A program made the translations under genes and the position numbers. A stretch of DNA of 64,000 bases from Paragonimus westermani. Lineage: Eukaryota; Platyhelminthes; Trematoda; Plagiorchiida; Troglotrematidae. Where the stretch lies: contig QNGE01003234.1 in NCBI GenBank assembly GCA_008508345.1, positions 25,691 to 89,690 on the forward strand, written 5' to 3'. Under the pieces are notes generated by a model. It was not told the DNA's origin and did no database searches. It saw nothing but the letters and a program-made list of their open reading frames with translations. Positions 11,543-28,639 of this stretch are shown piece after piece (the stretch's first letter is position 1; the number at the start of each line of letters is the position of its first letter).

Positions 11543-14500
11543 GTGAGCTTCATTCGTTTAACGACTTTTGACTTTCACCGATGCTACTTGCAGCAGCTGC
11601 CAATAACATACGAAACGGTATTAGCAACTTGCAAAGCCAGTCTTCTGACCTCGTTATTCAAATTAATAAATGGAAAGGGCTTTTGCAAATTGAAGCTAAC
11701 AGTTTACGGACGGTTTCGTTGCTTGCTTCTTTTTCTACAACACATTGTCAAGGAAGTTTTCCTCAGCGCGACTCCAAATGAATGTACGTATTCGGCACAA
11801 TTCAGAAATGTTCAAGTTAATTACCACCACGTTAGAGTGAACACCGTTTTGCTTTTGATAAACACGACGCCCAAGCTGTTCAACTTCATTCGTACTAAAT
11901 TTGGTGCGGATATCTTACAACTGATTAATAATCGTTTTGCTTTGCATTTCGCAACCAGGCTGTTGACATTAAATTTGTAGAGTCGCTGCACTGTCACAAT
12001 ATTTTCAACCAGGCGGTTATATTAATTATGTGCAGTCTGGCAAACTTACTAATTTAGAAACATCCTAGGATATCTTAGAATTTCCTGGTTTACGACTAGA
12101 TTCGAACCAGCGACAGAACCAAGCTTCTGAAAGAAAACAATGCAAAAATAAAGAAGTTACGGAAAAACAGCACGATAAGAAAACCTTTCTTTTTTAAAGC
12201 CCGTGGTTCCTGAAAACAATAAGAAGCGTTCTAGTCAACTGGAATCTCGGATGCAATGTTACCACTTTTAATTTTCATCACTGGACTCGTTGTCATCACT
12301 GTTTAACTGTGCCGACTGCTCCTGTGTATTAAGCTGCTGAAGCATTTTGTATCTGCTAAAATGTTTGGGTTACTCTTTCATGTATGTATCTATTACATTA
12401 GTTTAGGAATATTGCCAGTGTAATCGCGGCCTTCAAACTCTCCGGTGAAGATTTGCAGTCTGGAAAAGTTGGATGCTCACTCAATTTGACCACACATTGT
12501 AAACCACCCAAAATGCATTAAAATTTGGTGAACTACACGTAATAAAATGAAAGAAGGACAAAGGGTTACATAGCACGCGAACTATTAACAAAAGGGTGTG
12601 TTCCGCCGAAAAAAGTTCGCAATCTTCGGATTCCCGGCTTTACTTCTCCACAATCTCCCAAAGAATCCGCTGGAGGAGCCCAGTTTTATTTAGTTCTGCA
12701 CCTACTGTGAAACTTTTGTTAAACTTCTCCCCGCAGAGTCCACGCTGTGAAGTCGATGTCTTCTATGGGATGCGGGTGGCATTCATTTAACCCATAATGC
12801 AGCCATTTTCCATGCACGCAGCTCCCTCCAGCCATCACTGTTATAATGTTTTCTCTTAGGTTTGCCATAGTGTTTCAAGTTGATTCACGTTGCTATGTGT
12901 TTCCTGAAGCATGAAATCTGCATCCCTAATTTGGATCATTTGAACCTGGTCACTTTACCGCGATGCATGCTAATTATCTATATTCGCATAACCCACTCTC
13001 GCTTTGTTGTTAGATCTGCTATAACACTGGTTAGATCCACAGCATACCTTTCGGTTTCAGACTTCAGATAAGGGTGAGAGAGTGGCTCTGTGTGAACACC
13101 AGGCTGCCATCACTCTATCTTTCCCAACCTGAACAGCGCGAGAAATGAACATGACTGTGGCCCTAAGTACTGTGGCCCAAGTTCACCTACGGTCCTGAAT
13201 ATTACGGTACCTCACAAATATGCATCACAGATTTTACGACTGAAAGCGACACATTCTATTAATGTACTAAAAGAAGTTCTGAGGTGCCTATGATCAAGTA
13301 AGTCATTTCAGGACAAACTGGCCGTGCGTACTGAAGAAGTAAACGGGAAGTTTGGATAGGTAGACCAAGGAAAACAGCACATAAGGATCAACTGCAACAA
13401 AACCAATAATATACGGATCCGGCTGACTCAATGTTGGAAGAAGAAATATCACGTTTATGAAATGCGGCAATTCACAACGATTGGATGACTCTACACCCAA
13501 GCATGTGTGTGCGAACTTCTTTGAGCTATCAGGTATCTCAGTGGCCTGGTAGGTCAGCTCACTTGCTCACTTTATTGTCAATGGAATACTCGCATCCCTC
13601 TCATTAAAGACGACGAATAAGGTTAAGATTATTTGCATTAAGCCGGAGTGTAGGTTCCCAGTCAACAATAAACCGACTTTCAAAGTGTTTTGGTCGCGTA
13701 CTCATGAAAAACAACTGTTGGGCAGCAAACACAGCATCAAAGATACAAAAGTGAAATAATGCAGTTATAGAAAAGTTCACGACACAGCTTCTTCTCCTTT
13801 ATGATAGGCCATACAAGAATTTATCACAGACGATCGAAATACAGCTGTCCTTCTCAAGGAAATCAGTTTGTCCCTAAAATTGGTGTATATGTGGACGTTC
13901 ACACGTTTATAACGGCAACCGTGGCTTGTATCACAGTTCACCTTAACAGTGATGAGAAAATTTTCTAAAAGAACAGAAACGAACGTACCAAGGTCAACTG
14001 GAAAAATCCGAACGGAATGAATAAAGGAAAGCTGTTGACTGCCGCATGTTGCTATCCCGAACAACGTTTCTGGCTAGCGAATTGGGTAATCACAGGTACC
14101 CCAACCGGTCAGGCGATATCTATCCAGTTTACTCCTTGGAATATTCGGGGCCTTCACATTTCTTGTTCATATTGCTGTTTAGCCACTACACGGTTCTACT
14201 CAAATTCTTGTGATGTCTGTAAATAAAGCAACAAATTCTCAGCTGGCCTGCGTAGGAAAATACGCAGTCGTCGCAGACTGTACAATCTAAATAGTCAACT
14301 AACTGATCACATATTCCCAGTTTCACGAACTACGCTCTAGAAAACGGCCGCATTGCCCACACGACCATCCTATTTCGTGCAGACTACGTAGTGGAAACAG
14401 GAATGGTCAAATACAGCAAACTGTTCATATCTTCGTCATTGATAGGGCATGTTTTCGAACCACAGAACAAAACAATGCATGCATGCACTAAGTACATTTC

Positions 14501-14733
14501 TCTCAGCCACAACCAAAAACCTTCTGGACACTACGGGTGACACACGTTGGTAAAGGTAACCCAAGCTCTTGCATCCCATCAACACCATTATAAGCCGTCG
14601 ATATACTGCTAGTGAAGTACACAAAACTATTCACTGTCTTAAACGCGAGAGTGGAAATATTCCAGTCTTGAGGCGCTACTTTAAACTTCGAAGATTCAAG
14701 GCGCACTACACTCTGTTGAAGACAGATAATTAA
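11543..14733. other. Unassigned DNA, one long open frame of unknown meaning
   Basis: No recognised gene or repeat. The longest open frame (11543-11980 +, 145 codons) is rich in Leu, Phe and Thr and shows no domain I know, so it is not called as a gene. A GGTTCGAATC-like box B occurs on the minus strand near 12105 without a convincing box A. Confidence 0.45.
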
Positions 14734-17022
14734 AATATTCTGGATCTTTCACTGAAATGCAAGATTGCTCGAGAACGAGTGAAGATATGTTTCCTCTCCG
14801 ACTTTATATCAGAAGGTCGTTATCCACGGTTTATCCTGAAATGTTTGAGAATGAGTGGACTGAAACCAAGCGTTGGGAACCTAAGGCGTATCAGCACCGC
14901 TCACATTGAGACTGCACAATCGCGTATAATGGAATTACGTCGTGTGCATCTTGTGGAGAACCTACCGCTCCAGTGTCGCATAACGTTTGTTAATTTTTGC
15001 AAAATGGTTGTTGATCGAGCGAAGAAACTCAGTCTAGAACGCCTTCACAAGTCTTTGGAGAAATCAAAAGATATACCAAGCCCTCGAGATCTCAGTAAGT
15101 ACGTTCTGAACCTATCTTCTGTACCGCTAGATGTGTTACAGTTGGAAGCGTTGTCGCTAGGACTTGATTACAAAGTTCATCCAAATAAGCTAGACCGCAT
15201 ATCAGTAGAAGCCCAGTTTGAGAATCTTTTTGACCAATTGTCAGATTTGCATACTAATAGCTTGGACAATCACAATTGGTTTAAAACAAAGCTGACAGAC
15301 ATTACCTGAGTTGATTATGACACCATCAAGAGATAAATGTGCTCTTACAGCTCGTTATCTTGAATCTCTAAAAGACCTGAGAACTAAGAACGTTTTGCTG
15401 AAGCCAGATAAATCTTCCGGTGCCGTAGTTATGGATAAAGAGGAGTATACTCGTAAAATGTTGTCCATACTGAACGACGAAAGTAAATTCCAGCGTATGA
15501 ACAAAGTGGAGAAGGTGACTGATATAAAGTGCCGGATAATTCGACACCTTGATTTGCTGCTGCTACATCCAATAATTGATTAAAGTACTTTTACGTCTCT
15601 AAAACCCAGTGGTTCATCAACACCGCAACTGTATGGTTTACCCAAAACACACAAGCCAGGAGTGCCACTCAGACCGATTCTATCTATGAGCAATGCCCCC
15701 AACACAAACTGGCTCGTTGGTTGGTACAAGCCCTGACCCCATTAAAACGGAAATTCGATACATATACCGTTAAAGACTTATTCAGATTAATTGAATGTCA
15801 GAACAAAGTCATGTGTTTACAAATGTTCCATTGCACGAGGCAATCGAATTTATATGCGATCTGATCGAGACTGAAGGCTTTGATGTAAAAATTCCCACGG
15901 ATATGCCTAAACGGTCTCTATTGCTGTGTACGGAGAACATCAGTTTCAGTTTCCAGAATAACCCTTATCGACAAATAGACGGAGTCGCCATGGGGAGTCC
16001 GTTAGGACCGATGCTAGCGGATTTTTTCATGATGATGGTAGAAGCACGAATTGCTGAATACATTGCGTCACTGCCATTCTACAAACGTTATGTGGATGAC
16101 ATCCTCATGTTTGCGCCATCTTCGCAAACAATCGATGAGATGGTCAATCGGTTTAACACTTGTCATGCCAATCTGACAGTCACTTTTGAGCTGGAAAAGA
16201 ACGGATGCCTGCCGTTTTAGACATCCTCATCGGTCGCCAGGATGATGGTTCAGTAAGAAGATGTTTGTATCGTAAGCCCACCTGGACTGGCCAGTACACT
16301 CACTTCACAAGCTTCACGCCAATGAAGAACAAGCGAGCATTGGTCAGAACATTGTTTATGCCTGCTAGACGCATTTGTTCATCAGAATGTTTAGGTGATG
16401 AACTTCGACTGCTCACAACCACTCTGCAGAATAATGGGTACCCGCTAAGATTTATCAATAGACACAGCCAACAGCGTATTGTAGGAGATAAGGTTCCCAC
16501 GGTTGGGAAGAAGAAAGTCTACATTGAACTACCATTCAAAGGTGACACTTCTTCACTTCTAACCACAAAACGTCTCGTCGCATCCATTAGGCGAGCATAC
16601 AATGCGGCTGAAATCGTAGTCGTTGACCGAACTCGGAAGCTACCGTTACCTTCGGTAAAGGGAGAGCAACCTATTGGCGCCAGCTCACACTGTATTTATC
16701 AATTTGTGTGTAACTGCGGCGAAAGTTACATCGGCAGAACCGATAGGTGCTTGAACTCTAGGATGAAGGAACATCTGCCGAAATGGGTACAGGATGTGAC
16801 TGCGCAGTCTACTTCCTTCGTCCCGCGATCACGCAAGCTTCCGGCCTCGTCTATCGCCAGGCACATGTTGGCCACTGGATTAATGCAGAATTAACATTCA
16901 GAATTATAATGCGCCACGCTAATCCCCGTTTCCTGCGTTTTGCTGAGGCGGTCGCGATTAATCATCTCAAGCCAGCGTTGTGTGTACAAAAACAATTATA
17001 TGTGAGCCTTAGACTCCCATGA
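14734..17022 (+). pseudogene. Penelope-like retroelement: RT plus GIY-YIG endonuclease, degenerate
   Basis: Frames joined across at least four shifts follow a PLE polyprotein. The N-terminal region (14734-15309) is followed by a segment with LLKPDKSSGAVVMDKEEY (15311-15583), then QLYGLPKTHKPGVPLRPILS (about 15610-15690) and ARWLVQALTPLKRKFDTYTV (about 15710-15775). The RT core (15795-16220) has FTNVPLHEAI, the GVAMGSPLGPMLADF block and the catalytic YVDD box at 16089-16100. The C-terminal part (16205-17022) has CIYQFVCNCGESYIGRTDR and RMKEHL, the GIY-YIG nuclease signature expected at a PLE terminus. PLEs use the nuclease to nick DNA for target-primed reverse transcription. A deletion just before FTNVPL removed the motif A aspartate, and stops and shifts are frequent, so the copy is inactive. 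No long terminal repeats were delimited. Confidence 0.9.
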
Positions 17023-17149
17023 ACTTAATAATTCTGTCCTGTCGTTCTCCACCCCATTTGCTATTTTATTCTTCACACACCCCCACCCCATTAGTGTCAT
17101 ATATATGTTCCTGGTTATTGTTATTTGCTACTGAAGAGGCAATACGAAA

Positions 17150-17194
17150 TGCTAGCATCTACCAGTGTCCGTCTTCTTACTGCTATCTTCCACT
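17150..17194 (+). repeat. Short dispersed repeat after the PLE, first copy
   Basis: TAGCATCTACCAGTGTCCGT and the following CTTCTTACTGCTATCTTC recur at 21711-21753 with two mismatches over about 38 bp. This copy lies 130 bp after the PLE coding end, so it may be part of the PLE terminal region. Confidence 0.6.
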
Positions 17195-17442
17195 TCAGTT
17201 TAAACCAGCTAACTGAGGTAAACGTGGCTGTCTTTACCACCTTGGGTTGTGTGCATGACCATAAGAATCAGCTGGTTCACATGGCACAGCGGTGTTGTAC
17301 TCATGAATTCACATATGCCAACTCACTTCTAGTGCATGGTTAACATACTGTGAAGCACTGGTTTATTACTGTAGAGGTTCGTAGTTGATGAAAAACAGAT
17401 TGAGAATAACACAACGTTATGAGCAGGTTGTAATACTCTACA

Positions 17443-17471
17443 TTTCAACCACCTCAGGTGGCCTTCCTCAG
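17443..17471 (-). ncRNA. Hammerhead-like motif of a PLE end
   Basis: On the minus strand CTGAGGA (17471-17465) is followed by GGCCACC, a TGA loop, GGTGGTT and then GAAA (17446-17443). This is the order of hammerhead core box 1, stem II and core box 2. Stem II closes imperfectly, and flanking stems I and III and a cleavage triplet were not found. Such motifs are known at PLE termini (PLE-associated hammerheads). It lies 420 bp beyond the plus-strand PLE but in opposite orientation, so it probably belongs to another, otherwise eroded copy. Activity is doubtful. Confidence 0.4.
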
Positions 17472-20400
17472 AAGTTTGTTCGTAACTGATCTCTATCGCG
17501 GGTTCCCCCGTAAGCTTGTAATAACCACTATTGTTTTAAAATTTTCCTAAATTTTTTGTCCAACTTGAAATGATCATGACGGAAAGCCACGTTTACTACT
17601 ACCTGTAAAAGTGTGTTCGCTTATCCAGAGCCTGACAGTTGATCTCGCCAGCCTTGTCATTGAATGTTACTATAGGTCTTCTATTACACCATTTCAACCA
17701 ATTCATCTTGAAGCGGTTGGGTTAGCTAAACTCCATATGCTCCCTTTCGGCCAAGTTGAAAATATTTAGAATTTTATTCCACAGTGTGAAACTCGGGCCA
17801 CTTTTATCAGTTACTACCTGGAAAGAGTTTTCTTGATTAACAATCTGAAGTGTTGCTTTTGAGAACCTTTGCTTCCGAGACCGTGTGCATTGTACTCAAA
17901 CAGTATTACGCCAAAAACGGTGCTACAAAGCAAGCCGGAATAGTTCTGATGAGATCGTATTCATTTAGCATACTGCACTGTCATTTCTCCCCTAAAAATC
18001 TCTTGTGAAACCATCTGAACCCTTATCAATAAACCAAAACGGGTTGAAAATTGTCTTCTAAATTCGGATTTTGCATATCCACAACGCACAACATTCAGCA
18101 TGACTTTTCCTAAAGTTGATGCGCCGTAATTATGATTGTTGCTTTCGCATTCACGCTCATTTTATCTAGCCTTTCTTCTGGCCAATTGATGTGCTCAACT
18201 GAAGACCCTACCGATTATTAGCGTAAACATATACATATATGTATGTGTGTTAAATTTCGGCTTTCGCTATCGGTCACTTCTGTTACTGGATTTAAATAGC
18301 AGCTTTTCCCGGTTGAAGTACTGACCCTGGTTTCTGTTATCAGACAGACCAGACGAATTTTGCAGCAATCTGTGGGCCAGAAAGGAACAAATAAACCGCA
18401 CATTTTTTAATACTGCAGATACAATGCATTCGTTATTTTAAGATGAGTATTGTTGAGTATTGATGGATGACATGACAGGGGACCGTAGACAGTATTGCTA
18501 TCTCAGCTGCTACCATCCTCGATCTTACCAGAGCTTTTATGCTTGTTCCGCACAGGTCCATCGCATAAAATGTAACTAACAGTTGCGTCCAAGAATAAAC
18601 TTCACGCTGAATTACATCCTTGTTTAGTAAAATATCATTGTCAGTCAAAAAGAGTTCTAACTTTTATTCCCCCTATTCGACTTCCCCATTGGTTCCCAAG
18701 AGTCTACCCAAGATCTCCTGATATACTTATCATACGTTAATGGTTTTCCACACTTGAGCTCTGCTTTGAACTAAGTAATTAACTACCCAGTGCGCTACAA
18801 CATCAAACACCGCCTTAACGATCATACTGACGCCATCAACAATAGCAAATATGTACGCATATCATTAAGTGGGGAATCTGGAAATGCTTTCCATACGGGA
18901 TATCATGAAGGTCCACATGGCGAATAGTGTACGCAGCTAAATTTTGTCTAAGTTATCTTTCCTTCACGACCACGATGTCGCTTACAATAATAAGTGGAAT
19001 CCTTCAGATGATGAAAACCAGCCTTCCTAACAAGAACAAAAGAGTAGATTAAGGGATTTACAAAGTCTGTCTAAAACTGCTGCTCGAACAAGCTAATCAG
19101 TTCACCTTTGAGCGCGTTCAACAATCGACAAACAAATCGATCGGGGATCTAATTGAAGCTTAACTATCAAACGGCATCAGTTATTGCACACCAGGATGGC
19201 TTTCGGTCTTCGTCAGGAGTCACCGATTTCCCCAATTTACCAGTCACTTGAGTGACCTTCACGTGAAAATGTAAGTTACTGTTCAGAATTCTATCCCAGG
19301 ATTTTATTGCATTCTATTTGGTTAAAACGAGGTTGGCTCAACAATTTTATTCTGCTTAAGTGATGTGCTAAAAATACAATGAGTCATTTCGAACCCTGTT
19401 TCTACGGTTTACCTCGTGCTTCAAAAGGAAAAGTGACTGAATCTGAGTGAGCCATGTTCCCGGCTAAAAACCCTTGTATAAATTATTGACATTAGCTTCG
19501 CTAGAAGTAAATATTCCATCATGTTGAAATAAGTCCGGTAAGATGAACCGTGGTTCATATACTGTCTTTATGAATGAGCGGAGGTACACTAAAGATAAGT
19601 ATAGGAACGTAATAGGTACTGTTCAGCGTGTAATCAAAGCAGGTGTTGTCCAGTATAAAAACAAGCGGTTAATTTGATAACGATAAGGGAACGCGTGAAA
19701 CAGGGGCTCTCTACAAGTCTTTTGGAAGGTTTGGATCAGCTTGATGACTTCTCCACGGATGTACACAATTGTACGAAGACTTTATTCAGAGGCGAGAAGG
19801 TCGGCTGATAGGAAATGTTGATATCGATTCAAAATGAACACAAACAGTTTGGCCTAAAATGAACGAAAAAATTGTGAAAGGTTTTCCGAATGTACATGTT
19901 TGACAATGACCTGAAATAAGAACGCCTAGCAAACATTTGATCGCGCACTTTGCACTTTGATAGACAACTTTAATACAAAGTAACTTGTTAGAAAAACCAC
20001 GTACAAATGTATACATTGTCAACGCAGGACACATGAACGTATACAGCTATGGGATCCAGGAGATGCGCGTGAAATTAGCCAGAAATACAGCAGAAACAAA
20101 TTCGATCGTACCGCTCTACATGAGCAGTTTGACGAACCATCGACCCAAAAGCTGTGTTACTTTACGATTTTTCGAATAATTATATGAAATGAATAGAAAA
20201 ACCGGTAAACCGCGGAAGTTATTAATTTAAGCAGGTGAAATGCTCTTAATGTTTTATGTTACCGCCCTTTACACCGACAATCACCGACTGATTTTATTCT
20301 AGCTAAGGTTCAATAGGTTGACACAGTGAAGGTGTTGATGACATCTACCTCATACGCTATACCAGTATGCGTCTAACGACTGAAGACAATGAACAGGTGA

Positions 20401-21151
20401 GCACTACCCAATCTCCGAACAATGGAGTCAGTGAACACGTTCCAAAATGAGTATACAAGTAAACGGCTGCCCTACCAGCGCTTCTTGCCCCCACCTCACA
20501 CACCTCAAGAAAAAAAAGTATATTCTATTCAGCCGATAAACATATACTCGCGGTAGACAGCAAAGTGAGCGTTACCACTGTATTTAGTGTTATTTTTTAT
20601 AAAAGAACAAGGCTTATTATGCAATTTACGAGAAAGCTACTCACCATGTATTTAGCTCTATACTTAACAGACTGACACTCTTATTCACCCCGGTATCAAC
20701 TTCAGAAGATTCATTTATTTCTGAGTAATGTATAGCCTTGTTAATCAACCTATACACAAGTTGTTGGTGTGAAATGGAAGGTTCGTTTTGGAACGTTAGC
20801 GACAATAGCTATTACCGCACTGGTCCAGTCACAAACGATACTATTAGGATTAGTGGCCTTAAAGATGTTTTGCTTGGCTAATCAAATAACTACATTTTCT
20901 AAACCTGGTTCATATCGTCGACAAGTCAGGAGGTGAAGCAGAGATTCAAACCTGAAATGACCCACATTATCGGTCTGAGGATGTTTCGGATGAAATATTA
21001 AACACCAGCTCGTTTACACATGGTCATTTTTAGTGAGTACTGCAGACAGATATGAATAGCATCAACCTACACACAAGCAGTGTGAACGAGCTGCATACCA
21101 AACCAGTTTTAAGCCGTGCACAGATTAACACACAAATTCCCTAAGAATCAA
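17472..21151. other. Unassigned non-coding DNA
   Basis: No gene, RNA or known repeat recognised. Around 19690-19800 the plus frame contains LDQLDDFSTDVHNCTKTLF, which looks protein-like but is too short and broken to assign. Confidence 0.45.
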
Positions 21152-21707
21152 TTCACATAACAGTGCCATTTAGTGGAAACTAGTGTATGGTGCTGTTGCC
21201 CACGGTCATCATATTATTATTATCATATTATTATTATTAACGTGACATCCTTGTAGCGACCGAAATATCTCATTACTGTATTCCATATAACTTAATTTGT
21301 CTTTGAACGCATTTATTGGAATTCATTCAGTGCTGAATGAAACTGTGCTGAGTCCAATAAAGGCTAACAATAGGATCATCATTCCATTTATGGCACCTCA
21401 CTATGAGCATCACTCTTACAGAATACGAACCAACAGGACTTACAAACTGGTGTCTCCAATAGCGTCTACGAGCGGTGTAAGGGGCCCATTCAAAAACGAG
21501 TCGTACTCAGCTGGGTATAGACAGCCTTCACTGTATCAATACCGTACATTCATGGAATGAATGGGCCAGCTAGCTGATTGCTTAGTTTTCGGTGACTGAC
21601 AAATGCTAAAACGTTAAACTGTGAACATACCGAACGCCTATTTGTTGCTGAACACCACACAGCTCACTCATGTTTTGAACGGTTAGCCTTTTCGCACTGT
21701 TGTAACA
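21152..21707 (+). mobile_element. MITE-like element, copy 3 (inverted)
   Basis: Reverse-complement copy of the 8981-10095 units, also 556 bp with the same ends. It differs by at least one adjacent pair of bases (CCAATAAAGG here against CCATTAAAGG in the other copies), which changes Leu to Ile in the shared 87-codon frame (21297-21560). Its right end abuts the short repeat that is also found behind the PLE at 17150, which suggests insertion into or next to a PLE-derived repeat. Confidence 0.65.
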
Positions 21708-21710
21708 TAA

Positions 21711-21753
21711 TAGCATCTACCGGTGTCCGCCTTCTTACTGCTATCTTCAAGTT
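21711..21753 (+). repeat. Short dispersed repeat, second copy beside the MITE
   Basis: Matches 17150-17194 in the same orientation, and similarity stops after CTATCTTC. It starts three bases after the MITE end. Confidence 0.6.
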
Positions 21754-22975
21754 CACTATATAGTCACGTCGCCGATTATCATCAAGGAAGCTTCGGACTA
21801 TAGGCAGACCAGATGACCGAATGACCCTCACAGTTTACACCATGGAGCAAGATAAATGGTCTCACCGACCATTACGTCAGTTTGAAGCATTTCAGTCTCA
21901 AAATACCAACTTGAACCCTCACCAGCTTTCCAAATACCACCATCTAAACCTGGATACCGGAAACCACCGAATGATCCATGCTTCAGCAACGGCTCCTTAC
22001 CCGAACGGGAAACCTGTAATCGTGTATCCGGTAGCAACCCCACCACGCAACTGATTTCTCTGGTTAACATTCGTGTATTTACCGGCCTTAATTGTACAAA
22101 TGACAAGACTCCAACATACCCCTCCTATCACTGGCAGAAACAACACATCACAGATGATACGTTTAGCCACAAAACACGTGCAGCACGGTCAAAAGAAATC
22201 AGACAAGTGCGGCACAATGACAACTAAAACCGACACTGCTGGCACGCAACTGTGCAGCCCACGAAGACCGACTACTAAGCCACTCGAAATTTGAAAACGC
22301 GTGTACACTCAACATTCAATCCCATACGAAATCACGTAGAGCAGCCGATTACCGGACCCACAGTGGACGCTTGCGATCATCTTTCAGTTAATCGTGAATG
22401 TCTAAACGAAATGAAACGAGCTTATCGGAAAGTACATACCATAGCGAACAACTTAACGACAAAAGAGGACAGCGCCACCACGATGAAACGTAACAAACTT
22501 ATCCAAAGCTACATACGTCGTCAGCAACGCCGAGAGTACTCCTGACGAATAACTTGCACATAACTGACAAGCCTCAACTGGAACCATAAGCTTGGACGGT
22601 TAAACGAGTTGAGTCCAAAACTGGGATGAAACTCGAACGCTTCCAGGCCCGAAATATGACCCGAAGTCGTTTAATGGAGTCAGCAGACAGAACCGGTTAA
22701 CGCAACCACCTGTTGTCGATAGCACAAAGCTCAACGTTTTGAACAGTTGTGAAAATACCGGAGGTGGTGAACCGGAGCGAACGGGAGCTTGAGCAGTCAA
22801 AAATAATCTGACTACAGTCGCTACTCACGAGTGCCGCAAGAGGTGCGCAAAAAAACCAAGCCACTGGCAACACTACTCAGCATGATATTCCAGGAGAAAC
22901 AGCATTTATAAGTGCATGAGGGGTATATTTACAAAAGTAATGGGAACAACGAATGTCCATGCCATTTAGAATAGA
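21754..22975. other. Unassigned DNA downstream of ogt
   Basis: Three short consecutive plus-strand open frames (21821-22054, 22073-22294, 22291-22545) encode polar, Thr/Asn/His-rich peptides. I cannot match them to a family. They could be a decayed PLE N-terminal region, given the neighbouring repeat, but this is speculation. The ogt 3' UTR should start at 22975 on the minus strand; no AATAAA signal was seen within about 120 bp. Confidence 0.4.
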
Positions 22976-26754
<3,779 letters not shown>

Positions 26755-28639
26755 TGCCGAAACCGAAACCTCGATTATGGGGTGCCAATTGCGTCAAAGT
26801 GATTACTTAAAACAAACTGCTACAAATGTTAACTGAAATATGATTACTTCTGCTGTCTATTCTGAAGTTGTCATCCGCAATCTTTTCACAAACCTTCCGC
26901 AGAAAATATGAACGCAGAGTAATATTGTCATTACAGTTTTCGGCGACCGATATGCGGCTGCGAGGCCGTTAACCGAAGTTCACAGAGTCGGTATGATTAT
27001 GGAATGCAGTCATTAGAAACTGATTATATCAAGCACCGAGGACAGTTAGCTTACTCGTATGGGGATATTTTGAGTCAATGAGCATCACGCAACGCCCTAA
27101 AGCGATCTCCAAATGCACTGTCAAAGACCCCAGAATAAACTTCTTCCGGTGGTTGGCAGGCCTAGAAAAAATGAACTGCTATCTAAGGAGGGTTGGAAGA
27201 CAGAGATTATAAACCATTCTTTTATGTCCTTGTCGGCTGCAACTGTTCGTCACCATGAACTACTGTTCACTGAGGCCTATTCTAACAGGGTTTGTGAGGA
27301 TTAAATCAACGCAGAGCCGTCAAAAGTCTAGTAGACACAAATCGAGAATTTCACTTCAAGATTCGTAAGTGATATCTTTTGTGATCGTGACTAGTATGGA
27401 AGTCGCGCGCTGGACCCATTCAAAACCAATGTCTTTCTTCAGGCTGGTGCGCACGAGCTGGTTGGAATACTCGGGAAGCGGTCCTACACAAACTGCGTGA
27501 AGCGTGTGATGCACTTTGTTGTGAAAGTGCGTTTAATCATCTCGATAGAAGTCAGCCTCTTTTTTTGGCCATCCAGCGGTGATACGCTATGAATGAGTTG
27601 AACAACAGCCAGATGCCCAGTTCCTTCTTCATGACGATTTCCGTAGTACCTGCTGTGCTGGACGTACTATGAATCACGAAGGTATGGCCAGAATCTCCGC
27701 GGAGTGACATATGGGTAAACTTCTTGTTATTCAATGAGAGACTTCAGTCGTCCAACTAACGCTTAATTACTTAACGGTTCTTCCTCCTTGGTCGGGGCAA
27801 CGTAAAGAATACTGTAGTAACTTGGAGATACCCCCTGTCTGCCTGCCTCACGATGTGTAAACTCCCCCCCTAAAATCTTCCTCACACTGTACTGATGCAT
27901 GAGATAGCGTTTGTTTGTCGGTATGCTTGTCAGTTTTTGCGCGTCAAGCGCGTCATGGACCTTTTCCGGCTCGCTCGCCTGCTCGGCGGTCGGACCCTTA
28001 GCCTCCCTAGCTATTTCGCGTGTCAGTGTCGTCGAGCGCTGATCGAGACCATTTGTAAGTATCGCATAATATATTTACGGCCTCCGCAATTATCCGTATT
28101 TTTATTTCGCGTCTGGTATTTCCGCGTGTACCTGAGGAAAAGTTAAGTCGGTGCACATACGCACTGCCCTATTTGTTGGCTCTTGAATTATTGTCATTAG
28201 GTGACGTGCACTTCCAATGAAACGTTGCGGCAGCCCACATATGCACTGGTGAACTCGACGAATTTATCTTCACTGAAACTTCACTCGCTACACTAATTTA
28301 GCGATCCGGTCTACTTCATCCTCGCATTTTCTTTTCAGGCCGCTTGATGAGTCAGTACGTCTATAAAACTTGTTTTCCTACAGCACCTAAGCATTTCTAC
28401 TGATCGTGTTCCCGTGTCCCCCAAATACTAGATCTGGCTGAATTTTCGCATCCATTAAGCCACTCCACATTTCCATTTTCACACATTACCAGCTATCTAA
28501 CATTCCTCCATATTTGGCAAGGACACACAGACCTTATGTTTGCATACGGCAAGCGCGGTCATTCTAGCAGTCCCACCTTTTTGAGAAGTGCACCGCTGTT
28601 GTGATTCGTTCGTATTGAGGCCGAGTTTGTCAACATTCA
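26755..28639. other. Upstream of ogt and leader of the first gypsy copy
   Basis: Should hold the ogt 5' UTR and promoter on the minus strand, but no defining motif is visible. From about 27850 the sequence is GC-richer with a CCCCCCC run near 27864 and could be an LTR or leader of the gypsy copy beginning at about 28640. No matching repeat was found downstream, so an LTR is not called. Confidence 0.35.

Noticed and set aside
11543..11980. 145-codon open frame
   Set aside because: Low-complexity hydrophobic composition, no domain, no splice or promoter signals, and a 66-codon frame overlaps it in another phase.
27820..28620. 5' LTR of gypsy copy 1
   Set aside because: No matching sequence follows the pol end at 32931, so the repeat criterion fails.
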